A DNA stretch of 64,000 nucleotides, taken from NCBI GenBank assembly GCA_037039925.1, contig JAXRKP010000017.1, forward strand, positions 272,501-336,500, given 5' to 3'. Shown one piece after another: positions 13,321 through 28,240 of this stretch (the first letter of the stretch is position 1; every line of letters begins with the position of its first letter). A program made the translations under genes and the position numbers. The notes beneath the pieces were generated by a model. The model was not told the DNA's origin and searched no databases. It worked only from the letters and a program-made list of their open reading frames with translations. Source of the DNA: Doris montereyensis (lineage: Eukaryota; Mollusca; Gastropoda; Nudibranchia; Dorididae).

Positions 13321-14900
13321 ATTAACCTGAATGTCACACCAGCCACCTTATAACGCTAGCCTGTATTTTACACCATCCAGCTTTAACATCAACCTTCGTT
13401 ACATTCAAACCACTTATAATACTATTGACACAACCATCTCAAAACACGGCCATACTTTTGACACAACCACCTTATAACAGTAACAGTTTTGTGACACAAC
13501 TACCATGTAACACCAACATTCTTTTGACACAACCACCTTATAACAGTAACAGTTTTTGACATAACCACCTTATAACAGTAACAGTTTTGTGACACCAATT
13601 ACCATGTAAACCAACATTCTTTTGACACAACCACCTTAAAAAACGTAATATTTTTTGATTCAACCTCTTTTAAACAGTAACATTCTTTTAATTCAGCCAC
13701 CTTGGAAAACGAACATTCTTTTGATTCAACCACCTTAGAACACGAATATTCTTTTGATTCAACCACCTTGGAAAACGAACATTCTTTTGATTCAACCACT
13801 TAGAACACGAATATTCTTTTGATTCAACGCACAAAACGAACATTCTTTTGATTCAACCACCTTATAACAGTAATATTTTTTTGATTCAACCACCTTATAA
13901 CACGAACATTCTTTTGATTCAACCACCTTATAACAGTAACATTCTTTTGATTCAACCACCTTAGAAAACGAATATTCTTTTGATTCAACCACCTTAGAAA
14001 CGAATATTCTTTTGATTCAACCATCCAGAACACGAAATATTCTTTTGATTCAACCACCTTAGAACACGAATATTCTTTTGATTCAACCACCTTGGAAACG
14101 AACATTCTTTTGATTCAACCACCTTAGAACACGAATATTCTTTTGATTCAACCACCTTAGAACACGAATATTCTTTTGATTCAAACCACTTTTGATTCAA
14201 CCACCGAACACGAATATTCTTCTGATTCAACCACCTTGGAAAACGAATATTCTTTTGATTCAACCACCTTAGAACACGAATATTCTTTTGATTCAACCAC
14301 CTTGGAAAACGAACATTCTTTGATTCAACCACCTTGGAAAACGAACATTCTTTTGATTCAACCACCTTAGAACACGACCATTCTTTTGATTCAACCACCT
14401 TAGAACACGAACATTCTTTTGATTCAACCACCTTTGGAAAACGAACATTCTTTTGACACAACTACCATGTAACACCAACAGCATTTTGACACAATCACCT
14501 TGTAACACCAACAGCATTTTGACACAACCACCTTGTAACACCAACAGCATTTTTGGCACAACCACCTTATCACACTAAAATTCCTTTGACACAACCATCT
14601 TTTAGCAGTGACATTTTTACAGAACCATCGTATAACAGTAACATTCTTTTTACACAGGTACTTTATAGCAGTAACATATTTTTGACACAACCACCTTGTA
14701 ACACTAACATCGTTTTTGACACAGTCACTTTATACAGTAACATTATTTTGACATAACCACCTTATAGCATATAACATAATATCAGTTTGACACAACCAGC
14801 TGATGACATAATATCATTTTGACACAACCACCTTATAATGCTAAAATTCCTTTGAGACAATCAACCTCCTAACAGTAACATAATTTTGACACAGCTACCT
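13321..14900. repeat. Minisatellite array G (33 bp, with flanking variants)
   Basis: The centre (about 13610-14450) is a 33-bp unit with core TTCTTTTGATTCAACCACCT then TAGAACACGAATA. Both flanks use a relative with TTTTGACACAACCACCTTAT then AACAGTAACA. The unit length is a multiple of 3, giving 60-155 codon open frames with the 11-residue period VVESKECSFSK on the minus strand; not genes. Confidence 0.95.
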
Positions 14901-14904
14901 CAGT

Positions 14905-15065
14905 AACGAAATGGGTAGCTAAGTCTATTCAGACTCGGTTTAAGTAATGGCAGCTCGGAAAGCGATTGCAAACTACCACACTATGCTGATTGCCTAGAAA
15001 AAGCAGGACTACTCCTGATTACCCGACTCTCAACTCTGAGTATGGGAGTAACACTACTTTGCTAT
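14905..15065 (+). repeat. SINE-like fragment (family 2)
   Basis: Matches the intronic element at 52240-52400: both have GTAGCT, then ATTCAGACTCGGT, then a GGAAAGC-ATTGCAAA-like segment and a CAGGACT-like segment. This copy lacks the tRNA-like head visible at 52150. It sits between two minisatellite arrays. Confidence 0.6.
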
Positions 15066-15139
15066 TTAACTCATAATGCTAACCTGTGTAGTGCCCGAAC
15101 CTTCTTGCAACACTAATCTACTTTTGGAACAACTACGGT

Positions 15140-15540
15140 AATAACACCAATTAATGATACTTTTACGTCCTATAAAACTAACAAACTTTTGACACAAACG
15201 TCCTATAATATATAAAACTAACTAACTTTTGACACAAGCGTCCTATAATATATAAAACTAACTAACTTTGACACAAGCGTCCTATAATATATAAAACTAA
15301 CTAACTTTTGACACAAGCGTCCTATAATATATAAAACTAACAAACTTTTGACACAAGCGTCCTAATATATAAAACTATAAAACTATATAAAACTAACTAA
15401 CTTTTGACACAAGCGTCCTATAATATATAAAACTAACTAACTTTTGACACAAGCGTCCTATAATATATAAAACTAACTAACTTTTTGACACAAGCGTCCT
15501 ATAATATATAAAGCTAACAAACTTTTGACACAACTTTTGG
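15140..15540. repeat. Minisatellite array H (39-40 bp)
   Basis: About nine near-identical units with CTAACTTTTGACACAAGCGT then CCTATAATATATAAAA (repeat starts at 15241, 15280 and 15320). The TTTTGACACAA segment is shared with the flanks of array G. Confidence 0.94.
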
Positions 15541-16215
15541 GATACCAAGGCCCATGCTGAGTTTTTGTATAAATTTTGAAAAAAATATCGATTTGAAAAT
15601 TTGGACTCTACATTTAAAAACGTTTTTCTCTATCGCATTATGATACTGTTATCTCTCAGAACGAGCTATAAAATTTGAAATTTAACTTTGAAGGCAAGTG
15701 TTGAAAACAATTTATTCCCTTTTTTTTAAAAAGTTGTTTTTATTTTTATTTTCTGGGGCTTTTCTCATTGTTTGTTTTACGGGTCATGCTATAGTATCGA
15801 AATAGCTCAGAAACTACCCACTAGATTTGCCAGGGTTACAGCAAAGAGGTATTTCTGGTTATGTAACTTTTAATCTTGGTTCTACTTTATCAGTAATAAT
15901 TTTTTAGTTGTATTCTATTGAAGCATCGTAAATGAAGGCTCAAAAGGTAACAAAACCTCTCTTGAATTGGTAGGAAAAATATATTGAAGTAAGTATATCA
16001 TTAATAAAGGGAGGGGTTTTATATCTTCTTACTATTTGACAGTTTGTATTACCAAATGTCACCATAAATAATCAATTTTGTCGTTACCCAATAATAAGTT
16101 TTAGTAAATTCTAGGTAATGATAAACCTTCTGTAACATAATAATTATGGTTCAAAAGGATAAAATAAAAATGTTGACCAAAATGTACCTAGTGACACTAT
16201 CTACTAATAACACCA
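15541..16215. other. AT-rich spacer, no gene seen
   Basis: No open frame of note and no repeat recognised. Confidence 0.6.
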
Positions 16216-16279
16216 GCCTCTATGTCATGCCAAATTTCACCACAACCACCTTACTACACTCATCCAATCTCTCTTTGTG

Positions 16280-17790
<1,511 letters not shown>

Positions 17791-17794
17791 TTTC

Positions 17795-18132
<338 letters not shown>

Positions 18133-18139
18133 CCTTCAT

Positions 18140-18830
18140 TAGGAGTGACTGTTTTGTGAATACACCTTCGTTCTTAAAAGAACTACATTAGTTCATTGTT
18201 GTATGAGTTCTTAAAAAGAACTTCATTGTGACTGTGTTGTATGAATACACCTTCTTTCCAAAGGAACTTCATTAGTGTGACTGTGTTGTATGAATACACC
18301 TTCTTTTTAAAAGAATTATTAGAGTGACTGTGTTGTATGAATACACCTTTTTTCTTAAAGGAACTTCACCTTTGTATGAATACACCTTCTTTCCTAAAGG
18401 AACCTCATTAGAGTGACTGTGTTGTATGAATACACCTTCGTTCTAAAGGAACTTCATTAGAGTGACTGTGTTGTATGAATACACCTTCTTTCCTAAAGGA
18501 ACTTCATTAGAGTGACTGTGTTGTATGAATACACCTTCTTTCCTAAAAGAACTTCATTAGAGTGACTGTGCAAACATGAATACATTCTTCGTTCTTAAAG
18601 GAACTTCATTAGAGTGACTGTGTTGTATGAATACACCTTCTTTCCTAAAGGAACCTCATTAGAGTGACTGTGTTGTATGAATACACCTTCTTGCTAAAGG
18701 AACTTCGAGTGACTGTGTTGTATGAATACACCTTTTTCCTAAAGGAACTTCATTAGAGTGACTGTGTTGTATGAATACACCTTCTTTCCTAAAGGAACTT
18801 CATTAGAGTCAACTGTTGTATGAATGCCAG
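18140..18830. repeat. Minisatellite array I (50 bp)
   Basis: About 13 units of 50 bp (ATTAG recurs at 18456 and 18506) with ATTAGAGTGACTGTGTTGTA then TGAATACACCTTCTTTCC then TAAAGGAACTTC. Several units have internal deletions. Confidence 0.95.
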
Positions 18831-19470
18831 ACTTCTTTCCGAGGTCTCGAGTTCGAACTAACAATCTAAGAGTGTTATTGTGTTGTACGGAATTTACACC
18901 TTCTTTCCTACAAATGGGAACTTCATTGGGAGTAAAGATTTGCGACTGTGCTATCATCATGACCAGGAGGTCAATGTTTTCATCCGTTCCACTTCACGCC
19001 TTAGATTCCCAAACTGCTCGCGCCATGTGCTTAGAAACACTTTTAATCGATTTATTCTACGTTCAAAAAGAAAGGCTTTCTTAACCATCCAACTCCTCTC
19101 TCTCTCTCTCCCCCCCCCACCCGGCGGTCAGTGGTGTCAAATATCTTGTGGGGTTAGGTTGCACAGACTTGCATTCCTGAAGTTCTCACCAATCCCAGGG
19201 ATCGCGAGGTCTCGAGTTCGAACCTTCCCCTAACAATTCTAAATCTGTTGTTATTGTTACGTTACTTGGAAACGGGACATTTCCAGGCATTTATCCTGGC
19301 GTGCCAACCTACAAATGGGACCAACACCAGCTTGTCTATGTAAAGATTTGCGTCAGGCTATCATCATGACCAATAGATCTACCTGTATCCGTTCCACTTC
19401 ATTGCCCCAGATTCTGTGTTTGAGATCCGGCATTCCTTTTGGGCTTTCGTATTTAACTTGTGTTTGTTTT
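18831..19470 (+). repeat. SINE-like sequence, two partial copies, one fused to array I
   Basis: The second copy (about 19130-19400) carries a tRNA-like B box (GGTCTCGAGTTCGAACC), then CTACAAATGGGA, then GTAAAGATTTGCG and CTATCATCATGACCA. The first copy (18836-18990) has the same landmarks in the same order, but array I text (TTGTGTTGTA, TTTACACCTTCTTTCCTA, GAACTTCATT) is inserted between them. A tRNA-derived SINE is the likely origin. Confidence 0.55.
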
Positions 19471-19541
19471 GTTTTAATCTTTTCTCTCCCCACATGACTG
19501 CTGTATTTCCCCGTTTCCAACTGACACAAATTTTGTCTCTT

Positions 19542-19700
<159 letters not shown>

Positions 19701-20221
19701 ATTCAAACACTCTCTCATTAAGTTTTAGTACCCAAGTCATGCGGTTCTTCTTATTCTCAGCTCATTCCGACACACACCACGTCCACAAATCATACATACA
19801 CACAGGGCAAACATACACTCACGCAAAAGGTTGAAAATGACATACACGCACCATTTTTCCTCGTTTGTTTGAGTAAAACTTCCCAAATCTCCCCCACCAA
19901 TGTTCGAGCATTCCTTGACAGATTGACAATGAAAAAATGCGCCGGGAAAAATTTCTGCCCGTTAAATTTGATGTTGGTGTTGGTGGCAATACAGTACCGA
20001 CAACCTTGACCCCATTCCAGACCGTCTGCTTGTCTATGCTGGACATGAGTAAAATTAAATCCAGCAGCGTTGTTCACCTTTGTACAATGATCTACCTGTA
20101 TATCAGGTGTTTTCCACTTTATTGCCCACCTTCTGTGTATTGTATCGTTTTTTTTCGTTTTCATAAGTTTTTGTGCTTTGTGTATTTAACTTGTGGTTTG
20201 TTTTGTTTTGTTTTTTCTCAA
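19701..20221. other. Spacer with SINE-like remnants, no gene supported
   Basis: Parts of 20030-20220 echo 19320-19470 in order (GCTTGTCTATG, GATCTACCTGTAT, ATTGCCC, TATTTAACTTGTG), so it seems to hold another diverged copy of that element. No gene. Confidence 0.45.
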
Positions 20222-20760
20222 AGAGGCACACTGGGGCATGTTCAGGTTTTATTCTGTTCAGATCTGCATGTTTCATTGTTGGTACCGTTCTTGACGAAGT
20301 TTGATGACTGATCTTCCTATTTTGGTTGGCCGGTGTCTTTTGTTTGTGGATTGGCCATATGTTGGTATTTATCGCTTGCAGTCTTTTCTAAAGCCCATCT
20401 GTTCATCCAGTCCTCTTTTCTGTAAACATTGATAATTTGTTTCGGGGTTGTTCTTGTCTAGATCTCTCTTTTGGCAATATTGTCTGCTTTATCATTTCCT
20501 GATGTGTTCATATGTCCAGGAATCCACTGCATTGCATCTTAACGTCGTACGTTTAAAATCAGTTTGTCAGCTTTATTGTGTTTGTCGGAGATCTGTCTTA
20601 ATGTAGGACTGTATCTTCATTGTGACATTGCCTCTTTAAAGACGATGGTATTTGAGATGTCTGCTGGGAATGTCAAACAGTGTTAAGGTGGTAGATTACT
20701 GTTACTACTAAAAACTAACAATGGACAAATTTGAGTTGATCTTTGTTCGTCTTCAACACC
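20222..20760 (-). pseudogene. Non-LTR retrotransposon RNase H fragment, copy 1
   Basis: On the minus strand, 20470-20540 reads QWIPGH followed by GNDKAD. This is the C-terminal RNase H signature found in many animal LINE polyproteins, where the second motif holds the last catalytic Asp. Downstream (lower coordinates) reads EDWMNRWALEKTASDKYQ and then RIKPEHAP, the tail usual after the RNase H domain in these elements. Frame changes and stops interrupt it, so it is a dead fragment. It contains no visible reverse transcriptase. A near-copy lies at 21449-22030. Confidence 0.8.
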
Positions 20761-20919
20761 GCGTCAGCAAATCTTTGATAATAATAAGAAATATGTTTTT
20801 TGAATACTAAGTCTTAATCTCAACAAAAGTGTTGTGAGTTTATTTAGAGACAGTCGTGATTTGTAACCAATTTTCTTCTCGCTTTGTTTGAGCCAAAACT
20901 TCCCTCCTGAAGCTGAACC

Positions 20920-21448
20920 CCACAAATCGGATATAACCGAAGCGATCATAGACAGTCCTTTAGTTCCCGATATAACCGAATTGACATAGTAAAATCCTTT
21001 AGTTTATCCGGATATAACCGAATCAATCATAGTAAAATTTAGTTTGCCCGATATAACCGAAGCGATCATAGTAAAATCCTTTTGTTATCCCGGATATTTG
21101 AAGGGCAGTAAAACAAAGTTTATCCCAAATAACCGAAGGATCCAAAACCCTTTAGTTTATCCCGGATATAGTGGTGGATGTGAGTAAAATTAAATCCAGC
21201 AGCGTTGTGACATTAAATCCTTTGTTTACGGATATGCTGTGAAGCGGTATTAAAATCCTTTGTTTTCCATCATAACCGAAGTCCATATATAGTAAATTCC
21301 AGGTATCGCGATTTCTCAGGGAGTAGCGTCACGAATAAGTTTTTTTAGTTTCTGGATAGAACCGAAGCGATTATAATACATTACTTTAGTTCGGGAGTGG
21401 TCACATTAAATTCCTTTTGGTCGCTTTGGAAGAGATCGTAGTAAAGTC
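20920..21448. repeat. Minisatellite array J, part 1 (about 45 bp)
   Basis: Units with GGATATAACCGAAGCGATCA then TAGTAAAATCCTTTAGTTTA then TCCC, many truncated. A piece from elsewhere (GAGTAAAATTAAATCCAGCAG, also found at 20047) is embedded at about 21180. The array lies between the two RNase H fragments. Confidence 0.88.
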
Positions 21449-22110
21449 CACTGGGGCATGTTCAGGTTTTATTCTGTTCAGATGAACCCATGTTTCATTG
21501 TTGGTACCTTTTTTTGGAGTCTGAAGTTGATGACTAAATCTTCCTATTTTGGTTGGCTCGGTGTCTTTTGTTTGTGGATTGGCCATATGTTGGTATTTAT
21601 CGCTTGCAGTCTTTTCTAAAGCCCATCTGTTCATCCAGTCCTCTTTTCTGTAAACATTGATAATTTGTAAAGGGGTTGTTCTTGTCTAGAACCTTTTTGG
21701 CAATATTGTCTGCTTTATCATTTCCTGATGTGTTCATATGTCCAGGAATCCACTGCATTGCATGCTTAACGTCGTACGTTTAAATCAGTTGGTCAGCTTC
21801 TAATCGTGTTTGTCGGAGATCTGGTCTCCGGCAGTTGTCAACAACGAAAACTTGGGATAACTGACATTGTGACATGTTCAAGCCTCTTTAAAGACGATGG
21901 TATTTGAGATGTCTGATGGGAATGTATTGGAAACAGTGTTAAGGTGGTAGAGTACTGTTACTATAAAAACTAACAATGGACAAATTTGAGTTGATCTTTG
22001 TTCGTCTTCAATCGACTGTAGGCTAGCATCAATCACTAGCCTATAATAATAAGAAATATGTTTTTTGAATACTAAGTCTTAATCTTATACTAAGTGTTGA
22101 GAATATGGTC
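21449..22110 (-). pseudogene. Non-LTR retrotransposon RNase H fragment, copy 2
   Basis: Nearly the same sequence as 20232-20820, including the minus-strand QWIPGH and GNDKAD motifs (about 21705-21762) and the region read as MNRWALEKTASDKYQHMANP (about 21575-21634). It is longer at the minus-strand 5' side, where SLQSIEDEQRSTQICP is readable at about 21985-22030. Small replaced patches, not even divergence, distinguish it from copy 1. It is not functional. Confidence 0.8.
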
Positions 22111-22199
22111 ATTTAAAAGTACAGTCGTGATTTCAAGGTGCTATGTGGTTGCATACAACATCGCTTTCAGCGCCGCCATTACTTTAGCGAATCCCTGAA

Positions 22200-22960
22200 T
22201 GTACTACAAATCGGATATAACAAGATCTAGTAAAGTCCTTTAGTTTATCCCGGATATAACCGAAGCGATCATAGTCAAATCTTGAGTTTATCCCGGATAT
22301 AACCGAAGCAATGGAGTAAAATCCATTTATCCCGGATATAAGAGTAAATCCTTTAGAGAAAAACAATAACCGAAGCGATCATAGTAAAATCCAGTTTATC
22401 CGGATATAACCGAACAAAGTAGTAAAATCCTTTGGTTTCATCCACGGATATGCAAAGCCTCGATCATAGAAAATCCTGGAGTTTATCCCGGATATAACCG
22501 AAGCGATCAATCGTAGAAATCCTTTAGTTTATCCCGGATATAAGAAGCAATATAAAATCCTTTGTTTATCCCGGATATAACCGAAGCGATCAATAAATTT
22601 TCGTTCGTCGAGGATATAACCAAGGATTATCAAGTCCAACATCGTCAACTAATACATGTGTATTATCGTTCTTTAGTTCAAGTGATAGAACCCAAGTGAT
22701 GCTGCAAAGATGACACAAATATTCCTTTAGTCGCTTTGGATAGAATAGTGATATAGTAAAGGACAGTCGCTTTTGATAGAACATTAGGAAGTCCTTTAGT
22801 CGTCATAGTAACCTCGCCAAGTGATCATAGAGTCCTTTAGTCGCTTTGATAGAACCCAAGTGATCATAGTAAAGTCCTTTAGTCGCTTTGGATAGAACAT
22901 CAAGTAGATATTTAGTCGCTTTGGATAGAACAAATAGTCTAAGTGATCATAGTAAATTCC
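22200..22960. repeat. Minisatellite array J, part 2 (44-45 bp)
   Basis: The same 45-bp family as 20920-21448 up to about 22610. It then passes into a 44-bp sister unit with TAGTCGCTTTGGATAGAACC then AAGTGATCATAGTAAAGTCC (about 22700-22955). One unit of the sister type also lies at 21418-21450, just before RNase H copy 2. Confidence 0.9.
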
Positions 22961-24640
22961 AAATCGTCACACAACAAACAACAATAATGAGTATGGATTG
23001 TCCACACGTATTACACAACCATCTCCAACAGAATAGATAACGATAGCTAAAGGACAGAGAGATGAAATAATAGTTGAAATCTAATATTAGAAAACTCACC
23101 CAAGGTTTGATAAGGAAAGTAACATATTGTGAAGCATTTAAACCCTGTTTAAAAAGAAACAACAAGGCTATAACGTTAAAAGATGGGGGACTCACAAACT
23201 GTACGTCATTTATTCCACAGGGGTCCTTCTCAAGATACAACACAGCAGTCTGTTTAGGATCTTTCTCTCCTTCTTCTGTCCCGTTTTCAACGCTGTGTCT
23301 TTCATTTTTATGCTTCATTCAGCCTTAGATCATCGCTTATATCTTATTAAGATGTACAGGAACATTGCCATAAGATTGATTTTTTTTAAACCGTAAAACT
23401 GAGATTACTTCGTTGATTAAATCGTTTTCCTTCGCGGTTACTCTGCGGACATGTTATTTACGTTTTCTTTCGGTGGGTCAGCTACTTGTCGCACTGTTCC
23501 TGTTGTCTTTAGCCCATTTCTGTTGTCTCCATTCCTCTGTCTTCATCTTTAACTCAGGGAAGTGTTAAGGAGTAGGAATATGGTTTTAGACATCTGGTGT
23601 TCGACACACGTTTGTGTGTACGTGTGTGTATATAATGTGTGTATGTGTGTGTGTATGTGTGTGAACAATGCTAACAACAAAATTTCACGCAGAAGCTAAT
23701 GATATAAAATAATATATAGACTTCTTGTGTTCAGATGGAATTTAACGGATTTCCGAACATTGTCGGACCCAAAGCGCTGAATAGAAATAATAAGACAACC
23801 GTGAAATAAATTAACTACATTTTTACTTTCAAGGGAAGTTTAATACCTACATCTACTAAAGCTAATGTGGGAGGGAGATCGGCGGGTGTTGCTGGTAGGT
23901 CAACCTTCTTTTTCTTCATGTCTGCATATCTTTCATCTAGCTGTATTTTCTTAACTTTACCTGAGATTACCGCAGATGGTGGAAGATGGGAACTCCAATG
24001 AAACAACCACTCCCCCCCTCCCCCCCCCCCCCCTTGCCAAAAAAAAAAAACGAAAAAAAAGAAAGAAAAAAACCCCAACAAAACTAACAAACTGACGTTT
24101 GATGTGAATTCCAGTGAAACTAAAACCAGACAAAAACCAGACAAAATAATACGTATTATCCTAGCTGTGCACAGCTGGTAGTGTAGAGAAAAGACAGCAT
24201 AGCCCATCCTCGGACCACGGTCTATGGTAAACAAGATAACAACTATCGAACCAATCGAGTAAACGCCCCAAAGCTCAGATAAAGTAAATCAATCCCAATG
24301 ATTCTTTCATCTTCATATTTTTTATTTATGTTTTAAAGTCTTCGTCGTGTAACCGCATCAATCTATTATTTTTCTTCCCCCAACCCATTACCCAGTTTTA
24401 TAGTTATCTCAAGAAGTTCTATTACCGCAAGGAGAGTGCAATCAGCGCCGTTTATTAGCGTTTGAGTGAATATTGTGGCGAGTGAAAGACAGCCAGCCCT
24501 CCATGCACTAACACAGCAAAGACATTAGGCAGACTTCGTAACCCACCCGGCCTCCTCCAGACGTGTCTGTAACCTTAAAACTGGTGTGACGTCATTGCCG
24601 ATGCCTGCCATCCCCTTCCTGCTAACACCTGTAAAGCGTA
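22961..24640. other. Spacer, no gene supported
   Basis: Includes a short GT stretch (23605-23665), a C run followed by an A-rich run (24005-24075), and one copy of the dispersed motif at 23955-24005. Open frames of up to 139 codons (for example the minus frame at 23815-24234) cross the C and A runs and have no recognisable domain. Confidence 0.5.
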
Positions 24641-24644
24641 CCTG

Positions 24645-24790
24645 GTTTTTCGTAAGGTGGGCCTTCATAAGGTGGGAGTTCGTAAAATGGGACGGGGGGA
24701 GGAGGAGAAGGGGGGAGGGAGGGTCTTCGTAAGGTTGGAGTTCGAAAGGTAGCTCTTCTTAAGGTGGAATTTCTAAGGTAGCTTTTACTT
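24645..24790. repeat. Degenerate 20-bp repeat with G-rich core
   Basis: CGTAAGGTGGG, CATAAGGTGGGAGTTCGTAA and similar units flank a G-run cluster at 24690-24725 (GGGG runs separated by 1-5 bases) that could fold as a G-quadruplex. Confidence 0.6.
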
Positions 24791-24996
24791 ACAGGCCTAG
24801 AGTGATCGTTCTAGATACATGACGTGTTGTTACTCCGCTCACCCACCGCATTCCGAGACTTGCGACCTACCTTTCTTTCATCCATCTTGAAAGGTTCTTG
24901 CTCTAAATATCTGGGAAATGTCTCTATATCTCTTCTTCTGTTCATTTCATCTCTCAGTACAACAATAACAATGCCAACAAGTACAACAATAATAAT

Positions 24997-24999
24997 AGT

Positions 25000-25037
<38 letters not shown>
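24997..25037. repeat. (CAA)n microsatellite
   Basis: About 12 CAA triplets, with imperfect AAT/CAA units upstream from 24960. Confidence 0.95.
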
Positions 25038-25399
25038 AAGAAGAAAAAACCCAACACAGACAGCAAAAGCACAGTCTTAGCAAAACCTCATTCTTTTCAT
25101 GACATGCAAGTTTTGTGGAAGTTGCTGTGATATTGCAAGATAATAAGGATTATCCCGCAAATATTCTAACACCATAGAAAGATAAAGATTGATTTATAGT
25201 CCGTATGTCCGCACAAGTGCAGGCTCACCGACTGAACATCAGTTATACCCCAGCAGGCCATTTCATTAAAAGTCCTTCTTAACTCCCGGCGGAGTATACA
25301 GTTTACAAGTCAAGTGAGGAACGTAAAGTGACGTACCTTTCCTAAGAGTACAACGTTCTGAAAAAAACAACCCATTGGTGCCAGTATCGTTGAGATTAC

Positions 25400-25490
25400 C
25401 AGCTCACACCACTAACACTACGGTTCAGCTACAGCTCACAACACTACGGTTCAGCTACAGCTCACAACATTACGGTTCAGCTGCAGCGCT
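25400..25490. repeat. Three-copy tandem repeat (about 26 bp)
   Basis: CTACGGTTCAGCTACAGCTC then ACAACA repeated three times with small changes. Confidence 0.85.
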
Positions 25491-25690
25491 TCAATACATT
25501 ATGGAGTGAAGTCTAAAGTAATAAATGACAAAATGTGACAACTCCACCAAAGAAGACAGAACAGACACGTGACGTTTCGAGTAGAAGCATTGCTGTTTTC
25601 CTTCCTTCCTTCCCTAGATTATTTCTCCTTTCAACTCTCATTTCATCGTCTTTTCTGTCTTTCTTGCTGACATCGTACTGTGTGATACCC

Positions 25691-25910
<220 letters not shown>

Positions 25911-26159
25911 TGTCTCCGTCAGTGTATCTAGCTGTCTATTTATATGTCTGTTTGTGTCTTCGTATCTGAGTCTCTTTGCTCTCCTTCTCTTTCGCTGAAA
26001 CTCTATCTTTCAGTCCCTCTGTCTCTTTGTCTCTTTCTCTACCTGTCTGTCTCTGTATCTCTTTACACATAACATCTATCGAGAGAATTGAATTAGATTA
26101 TGAAATAAATTTTGAAGCCCTATGGGAACAAGACGAGATACTAAGAAATAGAGAGAATA

Positions 26160-26225
26160 ATTCCATGGGCCCCAGCAGAATCGAACCTGCGACCTCTGTG
26201 TCGGCTCCCATCGCCTCGTCATGAA
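26160..26225 (-). repeat. tRNA-like (SINE head) fragment
   Basis: On the minus strand 26165-26190 reads GCAGGTTCGATTCTGC, a T-arm/B-box-like stem-loop. No complete cloverleaf is present upstream, so it looks like a tRNA-derived repeat end rather than a tRNA gene. Confidence 0.4.
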
Positions 26226-26390
26226 AAGAGAATGGACTACGAACTATGCCAACTGCACTCCATCACATGTTACTATGATTTGTATTTCCTAGTTCTTTAC
26301 TTTCTCTCATAGGCGATTGGTGGGACTACTGGTAGGTCCTTCATCTTTTCCTCCCCTCTGTCACTTATCTTCCATCTCCTGTTTCCTCTT

Positions 26391-26560
26391 AATCCACCCT
26401 CAGATCACCGCACATGGTGGATGAATTAAACATGAATGCAACAAAACTGTTTTCATTGTACTCTTTCCCGTGAATTTAACCCCGCTGATTCCCCTATAAC
26501 TCACCCTGAGATCACAGCATAGTCGTGTAGTGGAAAGGGTAAATTCCGATGAAAGAAACG
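26391..26560 (+). repeat. Two copies of the dispersed motif
   Basis: 26391-26445 and 26493-26560 each match the CACCCTGAGATCACCGCATA-type motif seen at 5851. As at 5740-5850, a GGCGATTGGTGGGACTACTG segment and a pyrimidine-rich tract come before the first copy. Confidence 0.6.
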
Positions 26561-26684
26561 AACCCTATATTTAGAGAAACATTCGGTTTAAATCAAAGGG
26601 AAAAGGCTCCACGCTCCTGGAAATTATAATTTTCCCCCTTACCTCAACTTCCTACGACTTGTGTGAGGGAGAAGAGGGGAATGT

Positions 26685-26690
<6 letters not shown>

Positions 26691-26772
<82 letters not shown>
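26691..26772. repeat. (GA)n microsatellite
   Basis: About 80 bp of GA followed by a G-rich end. The Arg-Glu open frames over it are artefacts. Confidence 0.97.
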
Positions 26773-26776
<4 letters not shown>

Positions 26777-27114
26777 AGGGGGAGGGGCTGTCGACAATTA
26801 TTTTCCTCACTATCTCAAAATCTTTCATCTTTCATTTATTTTTCCCTGATGTGCTTCTTCGAGATGAGATGTTATTATATTGTAGGGCGTGTAAAATTAA
26901 TGAGAAATTATATTTGTTACAACATTTGGTTTGTGGTAATGGATTGCTTGATGGCTTGCTGACTTTTGTCTTGCTATGTGTCAGTGGGGTGTCAAAGGAA
27001 AGGAAGATAATATAGAATTGGATGGTGCGAGTAGTGATTGTGGAAAAAATGGAGATGTAATATATTTTTGGCGTTTTATTTGGTATTCTTACAGAGCGGA
27101 GAGCAGAGCAGAGC

Positions 27115-28085
<971 letters not shown>

Positions 28086-28089
28086 TTCA

Positions 28090-28240
<151 letters not shown>

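Noticed and set aside
13599..14690. Minus-strand open frames with VVESKECSFSK repeats
   Set aside because: By-product of the 33-bp array G; the frames shift wherever a unit has an indel and no non-repeat coding flanks them.
26160..26225. A functional tRNA gene
   Set aside because: A T-arm-like hairpin is present, but I could not find matching acceptor, D and anticodon arms at the correct spacing.
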